Shown here in pieces: positions 29,101 through 34,686 of a stretch of DNA of 64,000 nt. The notes under the pieces are model-generated. The model saw nothing but the letters and a program-made list of their open reading frames with translations, searched no databases and was not told the origin of the DNA. The DNA is from Caldisericales bacterium. Lineage in GTDB: Bacteria > Caldisericota > Caldisericia > JAAYUI01. Each line of letters opens with the position of its first letter. Positions within the stretch are counted from its first letter, which is position 1. The position numbers and the translations under genes are program-made. The DNA is taken from NCBI GenBank assembly GCA_022707885.1, contig JAKIZT010000003.1, positions 1 to 64,000 of the forward strand, given 5' to 3'.

Positions 29101-29407
29101 TAATCCTGAGCGGACGGGCTGGATCGATAACAGCGATGTCAATGTAAGCGCCTGGGCCCGGCATCTTATATTCCGATCTGCCCCAAGCAGTGCCAACGCC
29201 GTTAAAATAACGGTTGCGATCCTCCACCAGCGTTGTGCCATTCCACCTGGTGCCGACGGGCTGCCAGCGGTTGGCGATGAAGATTGCTGGTGTGTTGGTG
29301 GGGGCATCGGCAGCGCTTACGTTCGCTGCAGTACCGAGATTGCCCATGAAGGGGACGAATCCCAATACCATGATCGTAGCGATCACAATACTCAACACTT
29401 TCTTCAT
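20168..29407 (-). CDS. Giant secreted multidomain surface protein B
   Basis: About 3,079 residues. The ATG at 29407 (MKKVLSIV) is chosen because AGGAGA lies 7 nt upstream and a signal peptide (about 1-37) follows; an in-frame start at 29506 would bury it. Most of the length is novel beta-rich sequence shared with giant C. An EF-hand/dockerin-like loop DIDQNGVLNYHDALG lies near residue 2446. Near the C-terminus come a carboxypeptidase-regulatory-like domain (about 2705-2780), two Ig-like domains with paired TGTTEPGSKIFVNGKEV and TGRVEPGSKVIVNGKEA motifs (about 2782-2950), and a copper-amine-oxidase-N-like stalk domain (about 2951-3079: GTLVPVRAISEAFGA, STMVPFRFIAQSLG). That last domain is non-enzymatic and common in surface proteins. 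Several CC and C-rich motifs are conserved with giant C. Likely an abundant surface or matrix protein, possibly calcium-stabilised; function unproven. Confidence 0.9.
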   Translation of the reverse strand: MKKVLSIVIATIMVLGFVPFMGNLGTAANVSAADAPTNTPAIFIANRWQPVGTRWNGTTLVEDRNRYFNGVGTAWGRSEYKMPGPGAYIDIAVIDPARPLRINATPDEVAKREPTGVQLQQLTSQPLYWTEFYLTVIPDKGASQLYDHWYAVVDNMGQLWFDPDGRFNDSRYYAAADPETEAYRAITGGSGSDNCKNNPYMKVDSSVANNTQGPYIYMPTDIYGNFIMNGITRKEEYPLFNSTGLFFRTSQGRVFQVGYVDMPDFPLIRGGASPIQLQGVSRPNIEQIGTNLVDTTVGQTNVITDTTVLPYTTRPILDWDRDDVGNGITGLPLVRFLDGWEGAVINALPPAPIPYTNPPTITVGAYFQTDNDILNYGEEWHSANVVLDPPDTTQFPSPAMDIYDPGEYIYRAGLNAHNLNSRYPAGYDYMLQQDIQWYQYYGTTRLTPVTMFFNGLFFNYAPGTIIRDRGPANGGQYGYYDAGDDVDLNDPATPTQQHTLYRFPISMTNFSGVPGQVAPINVTQYCQLHADNVNYNSNPRCASGDDIYDPYEGIYMKSETTPNVVSGDYRMTNLNGNSYGLESWLGLGGGVVSSLYPLIMKVGGIWSGDVLILSELVTGGCSAPKYNLAVQTDLWQGVIPSETVAALRSPNAEFDRTAQNIQKNAVLDPTGTKFEYPSTVFQDMKFGFREYVGVEVFRDDNKDCNWGYQYAGPVPPGENLFMLNLSDDYRQGHTGEMHIGMKDGYAAKDVGRMLTQFWPANADPLPPNGPATPNEIGPRFYDTTNPGGWGVENYYGVGESIYLDNNGNYEIDAGDLRMSDVTVQRGAMGFAEVVKYEKGSYVTAGDADIDLWGGANNDLSDFVPILTDGRVVYWPAFYDELIEDVLNPGHYLPPNGKYDINEVIYDCSYNGSSIVGPGFQRLMDVTLGGIVYKAGSIVPDPDLWVYQMPIYGLSMGYNCDYNYADMMALPGKTGMKVTIDKPLKVEQTSEITIDFDPAPKKEYYDDQGVYHPEEVIYVFIRNLGLSIPNNNATINEIYRVVSGRQPIAKFQFTPYRGSCTNGGNNDKLNYLEDSNEYRVKIRSFRDLGGTNNPAPLDRDYNDPWFVQRNSTSTDARWGRPYKLASYGVRVRKPELTPPMPYDLANGYDCYQEAKYDIAPEELDIEPSVACLQTLDQRFPNFSVKLRDKDNPDDVNDPNGIMVSVPLTGDTNIDPIYGREQYLISTYNAHGGGVDWIGTAVDDNPGQARRQYIVQVNTDGSYLYWYWLEPVNPAGNDRSRPQIEGALDSNDILIGQDFTGTFNWRPNGGPYIPPDQRTCRTPVIIKDKATWYDTDCSSATVEGRKYSNCQSCKIDGMKEMGDVNGLHMMWNAARTMTSTVPARLSSDYYGRFDGVGPLNSTTTVAAWIAGINPPWPGNQMYPNSQLWTGPWATGYGVQTVVTSYGQRDANDAGGEALVAILPRDGSSHLLLQMYTVNALFDYNSSIPHPSTGSPYFVLDPIRNQGIDYCGTVDIKVYQPDPYVNFAEWSIVDHGLQYSSLNYTSGNDPLSRLSIPTPQIQTPYNPVLRTSKGEFRCYPGGQTHTGRVLGGSFGVGGASGWNSYPAVWKEKYYKLGTEFFPLTDYGVFFILKDGEGNHLSFDPCWPVDQRIKRIEVVGPFARPREWDATTHSVLPKYKAWGLENVPIQYDWSGKIVIDSTNWKQYEYSGVDQNGNGVTLDFTRRSGLVGDVILPPANGQLEYSGRLDYTMVGACSQPGGKDNLFVVDELIPWNWGKILIYVTLWDGTFKMYQDCCVAPPVDGIDVIALDIKNEIAEDVERKVAYLDKPQTFNVKLLEHHIGDKKHEGEWFDAEGNEITYCNDALVYVWQDRGTKHRGTANLLFGSGDGWATGTPTSSRKTNLAPQYEDFNDITGPKGEPDGKIRFNDWETEILGTYDMATNTWAGGLIDGRTFQRNNGHYQFKLDSSTGLVDTVGLDFGGEIINDRADHVIAKNEVLPLYITAYKYGDDNNDRAFSPFWDYDAQAQQNANLRRYSHEVYLAAQMAVPVEPDLDLTVLTTPEKLTAGVTPELVDVQKPLTFTVTKGSEPVNLLDGIADDWGNKKAEEEVVWNNLILDPHPDNTDFYGFDATLPQYYWIRTDLQNNDGSAVCNTQLYGLRNTPDTPPIIAFNPITIDFSQATNGRYIFRGFCANDNNQYMENWDKGTMNPNNSSEDLWKSQHQFYVRVYTPDRKHSGEAWINVYSPNVEYKVTNTEDPNKVAYDSPGDPEFIMTAADNRIYKIQVTCRDALGVLIKGVTKGVSVCGGGVKNTARFTPFSTRPKSFDFALEECMKPPCCTQIELHIGYDFTPDEKIRRDDHELFLLSGFNMNRSANTSSCSGSTASASMGFIRYNTTNKWYWGGPNPNTWDVTKEDGDEVIPWVAWDLPPPVEGWGAGAIYNHQWYGGFLFADIDQNGVLNYHDALGLDVNAQTEFYIFAEDVAYIGGLIGDNTYCNVPANADLAGFPPYNDKTDPRYTHKRFRQAYTNDQVFYLDWDAPPDNVATIDSPRIELLYADTRDKVSRDFLNPNNYDLIYGIQNHLVAVVRPADDRDVAMKEDSRVYMSGNQHEKAIYGHTKRSAEDAKAVETTIEFLPTGLGEHTAEITFMSPNKWYLKDPYQFVVPEWYSIRGGGMKDRKNRPAEEWNPWYLDVGKGLVLSLQTEGDLYPQVKGKVLAQVKEAGTNAPVAGAKVTLSGAGVNVEMTTDAKGEATFEVKPTEMGIIKGDATAKDFLRAASNKVKVSKDATAPALTVDNPQTPTNKNKTSITGTTEPGSKIFVNGKEVQVGADGKYKADVELKEGQNVINVVAKDAAGNTTSQVVTIVLDTTPPTVILDPVRPVIMEKTYELTGRVEPGSKVIVNGKEATVVNDYFTVIVDLKDASAAATKTPVNIEATDKAGNKTTLPVFEIINKKRKVVKLQVMSMTMYVDDKEVNINPAPYIKNGGTLVPVRAISEAFGAQVSYDGPTKTVTITLGQITIQIQIGNKKAVVNGQEVDVSPPAEISGGSTMVPFRFIAQSLGVPSDGILYDSATRTITLIKIEEP

Positions 29408-29576
29408 CACAATGTCTCCTTTCAATTCACCGGTTGTAGCATCAATACTAACAACCGGAACGCCGCAAAAAATACTAGAGGCGTAATAAACAGCAAGATT
29501 ACTCACTGTCCATATCTACTGCAAATGAAACGAGCAGAACCAAAAATAAGAATGACTGGAGGGTTTGGTTCTCCGA
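29408..29576 (-). other. 5' leader of giant gene B with two hairpins
   Basis: About 170 nt between the predicted sigma-54 start and the ATG. A 9-bp stem AGAACCAAA/TTTGGTTCT (29536-29544 with 29564-29572) forms within a few nt of the predicted 5' end. An 8-bp stem CCGGTTGT/ACAACCGG (29430-29437 with 29451-29458) lies just before the ribosome site. The placement suggests mRNA protection and translational control (inference). Confidence 0.5.
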
Positions 29577-29586
29577 TGTCATATTA

Positions 29587-29602
29587 TGCAATTATCATGC
29601 CA
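29587..29602 (-). promoter_or_regulatory. Sigma-54 promoter of giant gene B
   Basis: Minus strand TGGCATG-ATAA-TTGCA with GG-N10-GC spacing, continuing TAATAT. Nearly identical to the elements before giant genes A and C. Confidence 0.82.
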
Positions 29603-29712
29603 CAGGAAAAAACCTAGCAATCAACGACACTTTATATTAAGGCTCTCGTTTTGGGTCCATAGGGGAGGTTATCAATCAAATGGGTTATTTTGAGTAAATG
29701 CTCCACGTAATG

Positions 29713-29730
29713 AGTATATGAAACACATAT
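29713..29730. promoter_or_regulatory. Candidate enhancer for giant gene B
   Basis: GAGTATATGAAACACATATT lies about 112-127 bp upstream of the -24 element, between the promoter and the Fis-type gene. It resembles half of the palindrome at 30099-30123 (TATATGACACAT) and the TATA/ACAC-rich elements upstream of giant genes A and C. Weaker match than those two to each other. Confidence 0.38.
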
Positions 29731-29740
29731 TATACATCAA

Positions 29741-30034
29741 CTACTCATGTATGTGTAATATAGAACCAAGTTCGTACTTTTTAATCATTGCATAAAGCGT
29801 TTTTCTGGTGATACCCAACTGTTTTGCAGCATGGGATATTTTGCCACCAGACCTGGCTATTGCCCTTATGATGGTCTTTCTTGTCACATCCTTGAGATTG
29901 AGTGTTTCATTTGAAAAATCGAAAGAAACAGATTTTAGCATTACTTCAGTCTCTTCGACACCAACGTGTTTTGCTATTTCACTTATAAGGCTGGCCTTCA
30001 GAGTGTCACTGAGAACGTCGGATTGAATTTCCAT
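29741..30034 (-). CDS. Small Fis-type HTH DNA-binding protein
   Basis: 97 residues. The C-terminal half is a Fis-family HTH (about 53-92: TIIRAIARSGGKISHAAKQL then GITRKTLYAMIKKYEL), the type that ends NtrC-class sigma-54 activators and also forms nucleoid Fis. There is no AAA+ domain, so it cannot by itself open a sigma-54 complex. The N-terminal 50 residues are acidic and helical. GAGGTGAT precedes the ATG. It lies between the giant B enhancer region and its own promoter, with a large palindrome upstream, so it may bind the enhancer elements as an accessory, competing or architectural factor (inference). Confidence 0.82.
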   Translation of the reverse strand: MEIQSDVLSDTLKASLISEIAKHVGVEETEVMLKSVSFDFSNETLNLKDVTRKTIIRAIARSGGKISHAAKQLGITRKTLYAMIKKYELGSILHIHE

Positions 30035-30051
30035 ATATCACCTCAAAGGGT

Positions 30052-30081
30052 TTTATAGCATTTAGGATAAAGACATGTCAA
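30052..30081 (-). promoter_or_regulatory. Sigma-70-type promoter of the Fis-type gene
   Basis: Minus strand: TTGACA (30076-30081), 18-nt spacer, TATAAA (30052-30057), then a 17-nt region holding GAGGTGAT before the ATG at 30034. Confidence 0.65.
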
Positions 30082-30098
30082 CTGCCGGGCATATTTTT

Positions 30099-30123
30099 CT
30101 TATGTGCATATATGACACATAAG
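30099..30123. promoter_or_regulatory. Perfect palindromic operator upstream of the Fis-type gene
   Basis: CTTATGTG-N9-CACATAAG, two perfect 8-bp arms, 18 bp upstream of the -35 box of the Fis-type gene and about 137 bp upstream of the divergent lipoprotein promoter. Size and symmetry fit a dimeric HTH regulator, possibly the Fis-type protein itself. Confidence 0.6.
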
Positions 30124-30259
30124 AATATTTTTCACAATCGAAATATTCATTTGTTAGACAGTGTTTGATTCAATATGGGCAACCTTTGCATTAGTGGGAA
30201 CGATTTATAAAAACCATGAAATTGGTAATAAATATACATATTTGTATATTTTAATCATA

Positions 30260-30288
30260 TTGACAGATCAGCTTTACTGCATTTTAAT
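30260..30288 (+). promoter_or_regulatory. Leaderless promoter of the small lipoprotein gene
   Basis: TTGACA (30260-30265), 17-nt spacer, TTTAAT (30283-30288), 7 nt, ATG at 30296. No Shine-Dalgarno. Confidence 0.65.
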
Positions 30289-30295
30289 ACCAGTA

Positions 30296-30736
30296 ATGAA
30301 ACGCATTACTTCTGCAATAATAATATTGTTATCAATACTATCATTGGTGTCTTGCATTCAGCAAATAAACAATGAAGACATATATCAAAAATCCCTATCA
30401 ATAACCAAAAGTATAGACGATATTCCATCAATTTATCCTGTACCAAGTAACCCGGAGATTGATCCTGTGGCTGGAATATATGTTGAAAACTCATATCCTC
30501 CAATCTTTAATGGGAGCCTTAAGACGCAAGATGATTATAGTAATGTATATATGGCTCTCAATCGTGACCTAAAATCAATGGGCTGGAAAATTGAAGTCCA
30601 AAGCTCATTCATAAACAAAGAGTTTGGTATGGCACAACTGGTTGCTTTCAGAGAGGGGTTATGGCTCTCAGTAAAAATATATTCCGAATACGGCCAGACA
30701 AAGGTCACATACCAGAGCCAAAAACGCACAAACTAG
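30296..30736 (+). CDS. Small lipoprotein
   Basis: 146 residues from the ATG at 30296, chosen because a signal peptide with lipobox LVSC (about residue 20) begins there and a consensus promoter stands 7 nt upstream; the same frame is open 45 codons further back. After the lipid anchor there is a Pro/Ile-rich tether and a compact domain (about 75-146: LNRDLKSMGWKIEVQSSFIN, WLSVKIYSEYGQTKVTYQS) of a mixed alpha/beta type that I do not recognise. Envelope-located; function unknown. Confidence 0.72.
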   Translation: MKRITSAIIILLSILSLVSCIQQINNEDIYQKSLSITKSIDDIPSIYPVPSNPEIDPVAGIYVENSYPPIFNGSLKTQDDYSNVYMALNRDLKSMGWKIEVQSSFINKEFGMAQLVAFREGLWLSVKIYSEYGQTKVTYQSQKRTN

Positions 30737-30818
30737 AAGATTTAACCAGACTTAAAACCATTTCCTTTGTTTGGTGTCAATGTATAATGTTTTCAAAGAA
30801 ACAAAGGAGGAATTAAAA

Positions 30819-31670
30819 ATGACCGAAAGATACGTTGAAGGGAATCCGCGCAAGAATAATACAAGAAATATTGTCCTGATTGCTGCAATAATTCTTGCAG
30901 TAATTATTATCTGGAATGGCTTTGTTGTCATCCCAGCAGGTAGCGTCGGCGTTGTCCAGAGGTTTGGCGCAATCACGGGTCAAAGAGGTGAAGGGCTCAA
31001 TTTCCTTATCCCATTCGTTGACCAGGCAAAGTTGATCAGCGTGCAGACCCAGATGTACCAAGGCAAACTGGAGACTTTTTCAAAACAGCAACAGGACGTC
31101 ATTATCGACATCACCGTAAATTACAGGCTTGACCCAATAATGGTTCAGGACATGATCAGAAGGTTCAATTCCCTCGACAACATATCGGCCAGGGTCGTCG
31201 AGCCAAGCGTGTCCCAAGTGGTCAAGGAAATAATCCCAGACTACGTCACTGACCAGATTCATTTGAACAGGCTCAAAATAAGAGACTCAATAATAAAAGA
31301 GCTTAATATCAGGATGGACCGTGAAGACAAAGACCCGGGCAAGAGAATAGGTGTTATTTTTGAAGATGTTAATCTCGTCAATATAACATTCTCGAAAGAG
31401 TATACAGATGCAATCGAGCGCAAGCAGGTTGCCGAACAGGACGCGCTCAGGGCCGAATACAAGAGGCAAGAGGCCATGAAAAACAAGGAAATTGCCCAGG
31501 TCAATGCAGAGGCAAAAAAGATTGAACAACAACTTGTCAACCAGTCGCTCACGCAAGCCATTCTACAGAACAGATGGATTGAAAAATGGAATGGAAACCT
31601 GCCCCAAGTCATGTCTGGTGATGGCGGTGGAGTAATATTAAACCTCGGAGACCTGAAGAGTGGAAAATGA
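30819..31670 (+). CDS. SPFH/Band 7 (prohibitin-like) membrane protein
   Basis: 283 residues from the ATG at 30819, with AGGAGG 8 nt upstream and TATAAT at 30783-30788. A membrane segment (about 18-40) precedes the Band 7 domain (about 40-200: VVIPAGSVGVVQRFGAITG, GLNFLIPFVDQAKLI, VDITVNYRLDP-like strand). A helical charged coiled-coil follows (about 200-250: VAEQDALRAEYKRQEAMKNK). These proteins form ring scaffolds that organise membranes and proteases. Coupled by a 4-nt overlap to the following ABC ATPase gene, which is an unusual partner for a prohibitin-like protein. Confidence 0.9.
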   Translation: MTERYVEGNPRKNNTRNIVLIAAIILAVIIIWNGFVVIPAGSVGVVQRFGAITGQRGEGLNFLIPFVDQAKLISVQTQMYQGKLETFSKQQQDVIIDITVNYRLDPIMVQDMIRRFNSLDNISARVVEPSVSQVVKEIIPDYVTDQIHLNRLKIRDSIIKELNIRMDREDKDPGKRIGVIFEDVNLVNITFSKEYTDAIERKQVAEQDALRAEYKRQEAMKNKEIAQVNAEAKKIEQQLVNQSLTQAILQNRWIEKWNGNLPQVMSGDGGGVILNLGDLKSGK

Positions 31671-32605
31671 CAAACGAAACCGCAATAAACGTTGAGAACC
31701 TCAAGCGTTTCTATGGGAAATTTGAGGCTGTCAGCGGCATCACCTTTAATGTCAAAAAAGGGTCTGTGTTTGGTTTTCTTGGCCCAAATGGTGCAGGAAA
31801 AACTACCACTCTGTATGTTCTTACAGGTTTGCTGAAACCAAATGCTGGAAGCGTAAAAGTTCTTGGCCTTGATCCTGGAAGTGACGGCAGCGAACTCCGC
31901 TCAAGAATAGGGTGTTTGCTTGAAGAACCAGGTATTTACGACACCATGACTCTCTATGAGAATCTCTTGTTCTTTGGAAGAGCGCAAAACATGAATGAAA
32001 AAAAGATCAGGGAGAGGATAAAAGATGAGCTTGAATTCTTTTCTCTCTCTGATTACTCCAAAAAAAGGTGTGCGACGCTCTCGAAGGGGATGAGGCAAAA
32101 AGCCGCGCTTGCACGCGCAATGCTCTGCGAACCTGAAATCTTGTTTCTCGATGAGCCGACAGCAAACCTTGACCCGGTCTCATCTGCCGGATTCAGGGAT
32201 TTGATACTGGAACTGGCCAGAAAAAGAGGGGCAACGGTTTTCCTCAACACCCACAGGCTGGACGAGGCACAAAGGGTCTGCGATAGCGTTGCCATCATAA
32301 AAAGTGGCAAGATCCTTGCCTGCGGCACCGTTGAGGAGCTAAGAAAAAATTCGGGCAAGCACTCGGTTGTAGTTACAGCAAAAAATATTAGCAAAGAAAT
32401 CGCCTCAAAAGTCACTGGTGACCTTGGCAGGCTTTCCAGGACCGATGGGGATTTTTTGTACTACGAACTCAGTTCTGAAGAGAGAATACCAATCCTAATC
32501 CAGAAGCTCGTGGCCGAGGGTGCGCTGATATATGAAGTGAGGCAGGAAAAGCTCTCACTTGAAGACATCTTTATAGAGCTGGTGGAGGAAAACAATGTGG
32601 CGTGA
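31667..32605 (+). CDS. ABC transporter ATP-binding protein (ABC-2 exporter type)
   Basis: 312 residues. Walker A GPNGAGKTT (39-47), a Q-loop region, signature LSKGMRQKAALARAM, Walker B EILFLDEPT, and switch-loop His in NTHRLDEA. The C-terminal extension (about 225-312) is typical of CcmA/NatA-like exporters. It overlaps the SPFH gene by 4 nt and the permease gene by 11 nt, so the three are one translationally coupled unit. Substrate unknown; lipid, antibiotic or ion export are all possible. Confidence 0.93.
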   Translation: MTNETAINVENLKRFYGKFEAVSGITFNVKKGSVFGFLGPNGAGKTTTLYVLTGLLKPNAGSVKVLGLDPGSDGSELRSRIGCLLEEPGIYDTMTLYENLLFFGRAQNMNEKKIRERIKDELEFFSLSDYSKKRCATLSKGMRQKAALARAMLCEPEILFLDEPTANLDPVSSAGFRDLILELARKRGATVFLNTHRLDEAQRVCDSVAIIKSGKILACGTVEELRKNSGKHSVVVTAKNISKEIASKVTGDLGRLSRTDGDFLYYELSSEERIPILIQKLVAEGALIYEVRQEKLSLEDIFIELVEENNVA

Positions 32606-33302
32606 CATCAGGCTTGTGGCGTGGAAGGAAAGACTCCAGACCATGGCCAACAAGGAAATAATGATAGGCGTTGTAATACTGCCTGTTATTTATGGGATAA
32701 TGTTTCCGCTGACGGCACCAATGCTGTCCCCGGATAAAAATCCTGCGCTTCCGCTCCTTTTAATGCTTGTCGCAGCGCTCATATCAAGCATTGAAACTGT
32801 CTATGCGTTTGCCGGTGAAAGGGAAGCAAATACATTGCCAACGCTCCTGACAACAAGACTTTCCGACTCGGCACTGGTCCTTGGCAAGTCCCTGTTTGCC
32901 GTTACACTTGGTGCAATATCCTACATATCAACAATTCTCATATACATCATCTCGTATAATCTTCTTGCAAGGCCGGCAGGCTCACCAATATTCATCTTTC
33001 AGGACAACCTTCCGCTTCTTTTGGTTTATCTGCTAATGCCAATGGCTTTTTGCCTGTTTTCCACATCAATAGGCATGTTGATCTCAACCAAGATCAAAAA
33101 CACCAAAATGGGCGCAGGTCTTTCGACCCTCCCAGAACTGCCATTCATAGGTCTTGTCGCATGGGTTATTTTCGGAAACCCGCTCAATATCCCCCTGATG
33201 CTTTCCTACACAATAATCGGTGGTGGTCTTGCCATTCTGGGCATTGCCATATTTCTTGCAACAATTGGCATGTTCTCAAGGGAGAAGATGGTCCTCAGAT
33301 AA
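32595..33302 (+). CDS. ABC-2 family permease
   Basis: 235 residues with about six membrane segments (first about 22-42, IMIGVVILPVIYGIMFPLT; last near the C-terminus). The layout is that of a half-size ABC-2 permease. The conserved cytoplasmic motif FAGEREANTLPTLLTTRLSD is the characteristic coupling loop (the E-R-E-x-x-T pattern). It starts inside the ATPase gene and is followed by a terminator. Works with the preceding ATPase as an exporter. Confidence 0.9.
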   Translation: MWRDIRLVAWKERLQTMANKEIMIGVVILPVIYGIMFPLTAPMLSPDKNPALPLLLMLVAALISSIETVYAFAGEREANTLPTLLTTRLSDSALVLGKSLFAVTLGAISYISTILIYIISYNLLARPAGSPIFIFQDNLPLLLVYLLMPMAFCLFSTSIGMLISTKIKNTKMGAGLSTLPELPFIGLVAWVIFGNPLNIPLMLSYTIIGGGLAILGIAIFLATIGMFSREKMVLR

Positions 33303-33331
33303 AGAAAACACAATTTGCCAAAAAAACGGGG

Positions 33332-33368
33332 GACCTTTTCATAAAAAAGTGGAAAGGTCTCTTTTTTT
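33332..33368 (+). terminator. Terminator of the SPFH-ABC operon
   Basis: GACCTTTTC ... GGAAAGGTC with one mismatch near the loop, followed by CTTTTTTT. Confidence 0.75.
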
Positions 33369-33380
33369 ATTTCTCACCAC

Positions 33381-33408
33381 TTCAAAAAACAAACTCGCAT
33401 GCTATCAT
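33381..33408 (+). promoter_or_regulatory. Leaderless promoter of the flavin oxidoreductase gene
   Basis: TTCAAA (33381-33386), 16-nt spacer, TATCAT (33403-33408), 7 nt, ATG at 33416; no Shine-Dalgarno. Confidence 0.5.
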
Positions 33409-33415
33409 TTCCTTC

Positions 33416-34465
33416 ATGGTGGAGAGTCCTTTCCAGATAAAAAACTTTGCACTCAAAAACAGGATAGTTGTTCCTCCATTTGTCAGAAATCTTGCAACAG
33501 ACGACGGCATGGCAACAGAAAAGTTGCTTGATTCATACAGGCAAAGCGCGCTTTCCGGGGCTTCGATTGTCATCGTTGAAGCAACATATGTCCACGAACT
33601 AGGTAGAATATTTGGCTTCAAACAGCTTGGCGCAACCAGCAGCTTGCACCTGGATAGCCTCAGGCAAGTGGCCAGCTCAATAAAATCCTTCGGCATACCA
33701 GCGATCATTCAGCTCGTTCATTCAGGAAGAATGAGCCTGAATCCGGACTGCATCGCCCCATCAGCAATTCCCTTCGAGAGCGGACTGACTCCAAGGGAGA
33801 TGACATCTGAAGACATTAATTTCGTCAAAGAATGCTTTGCAAATTCCGTAAAAATAGCCATTGAGGCCGGTTTTGACGGCGTGGAGATCCACAATGCCCA
33901 TGGCTATCTCCTGTCACAGTTCCTCTCGCCATCATCAAACGCAAGAGATGATGCGTATGGCGGCCTTTTTGAAAATAGATCGAGGCTCGCAAAAGAAATA
34001 ATTACAGAGGCCAGAAAGATCATCGGACCAGAAAAAATCCTGTCTGTGCGTCTTGGCGCATGTGACATGGTAAAAGGTGGCCTCAACATCAACGATGGTG
34101 TGAAAGCAGCAAAGCTTTTCAAGGAGGCTGGCGCAGACCTGATAAATGTTTCGGTTGGCATAGCCCCTTCAAGGCTTGGTGGAAGTCAGACTGCAAGAAG
34201 GCTGAATTTTGCTCCTCTTGCCAGGGTCATAAAAAATGCTGGTGTCTGTCCCGTTGCCGTCGCTGGAAGGATAACAACAAAAGAGGATTGCGAAATTGTC
34301 CTCGGGCAAGGCATCACCGATCTTGTCTGTGTCTGCCGTGCTATTCTCTCCGATCCTCTTTGGACAAGGAAAGTGCTAGGCGAAATTGAAACACCAATCA
34401 TAAAGTGTTTGGGATGCAGACCAAAATGCAGCCATTTTGCAACCGGCTGTCCAAAAAAATCATAA
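33416..34465 (+). CDS. NADH:flavin oxidoreductase (Old Yellow Enzyme family)
   Basis: 349 residues from the ATG at 33416, where the family N-terminus FQIKNFALKNRIVVPPF begins; the same frame is open further upstream inside the permease gene but that part is not homologous. Seen: FMN-binding PPF, QLVHSGR, the active-site GFDGVEIHNAHGYLLSQFLS with the conserved His-Asn, and ENRSRLAKEI. The C-terminus has C-x2-C-x3-C-x6-C (CLGCRPKCSHFATGC). This resembles the 4Fe-4S ligand set of the 2,4-dienoyl-CoA reductase/BaiCD branch but with a shorter last spacing, and the NAD(P)-binding C-terminal domain of that branch is absent. Probable ene-reductase; substrate unknown. Confidence 0.88.
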   Translation: MVESPFQIKNFALKNRIVVPPFVRNLATDDGMATEKLLDSYRQSALSGASIVIVEATYVHELGRIFGFKQLGATSSLHLDSLRQVASSIKSFGIPAIIQLVHSGRMSLNPDCIAPSAIPFESGLTPREMTSEDINFVKECFANSVKIAIEAGFDGVEIHNAHGYLLSQFLSPSSNARDDAYGGLFENRSRLAKEIITEARKIIGPEKILSVRLGACDMVKGGLNINDGVKAAKLFKEAGADLINVSVGIAPSRLGGSQTARRLNFAPLARVIKNAGVCPVAVAGRITTKEDCEIVLGQGITDLVCVCRAILSDPLWTRKVLGEIETPIIKCLGCRPKCSHFATGCPKKS

Positions 34466-34626
34466 CCCTCTCCAAAAAAGTTTTCTAAAACAAATTTTTC
34501 TTCAAGTATTCAGCCACAAATTCATCGGCTTTGATGGAAAAACTTTCACTTCAATTTATTTAATTCCTGGATTCCAATATAATTTTTCGCTATTGACCAT
34601 TCTTTTTTATGGATGTGCCATGAAAT

Positions 34627-34657
34627 AAAAAAGCCCCCGTTTCCGGGGGCTTTTTTT
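34627..34657 (-). terminator. Terminator of giant gene C (bidirectional)
   Basis: GCCCCCG-TTTC-CGGGGGC flanked by A and T runs, 29 nt past the giant C stop; it can also end the oxidoreductase transcript. The rest of 34466-34686 shows nothing recognisable. Confidence 0.9.
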
Positions 34658-34686
34658 GTTGTTCTGTTACAGTCTTGACTTCTCTA

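Noticed and set aside
29408..29506. Longer start for giant protein B
   Set aside because: It would place 33 residues before an excellent signal peptide that has its own ATG and AGGAGA, and it covers the leader hairpin.
29741..30034. Orthologue of the nucleoid protein Fis
   Set aside because: Length and HTH type are similar, but the N-terminal half does not match, and Fis-type HTHs are common in sigma-54 regulators; kept as Fis-type only.
33050..33415. N-terminal extension of the flavin oxidoreductase inside the permease gene
   Set aside because: The extension overlaps a well-supported permease and terminator, and family homology begins at the ATG at 33416.
34466..34626. Possible small gene between the oxidoreductase and giant C
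   Set aside because: A short plus-strand frame exists but lacks a ribosome site and plausible composition; only a terminator is supported.
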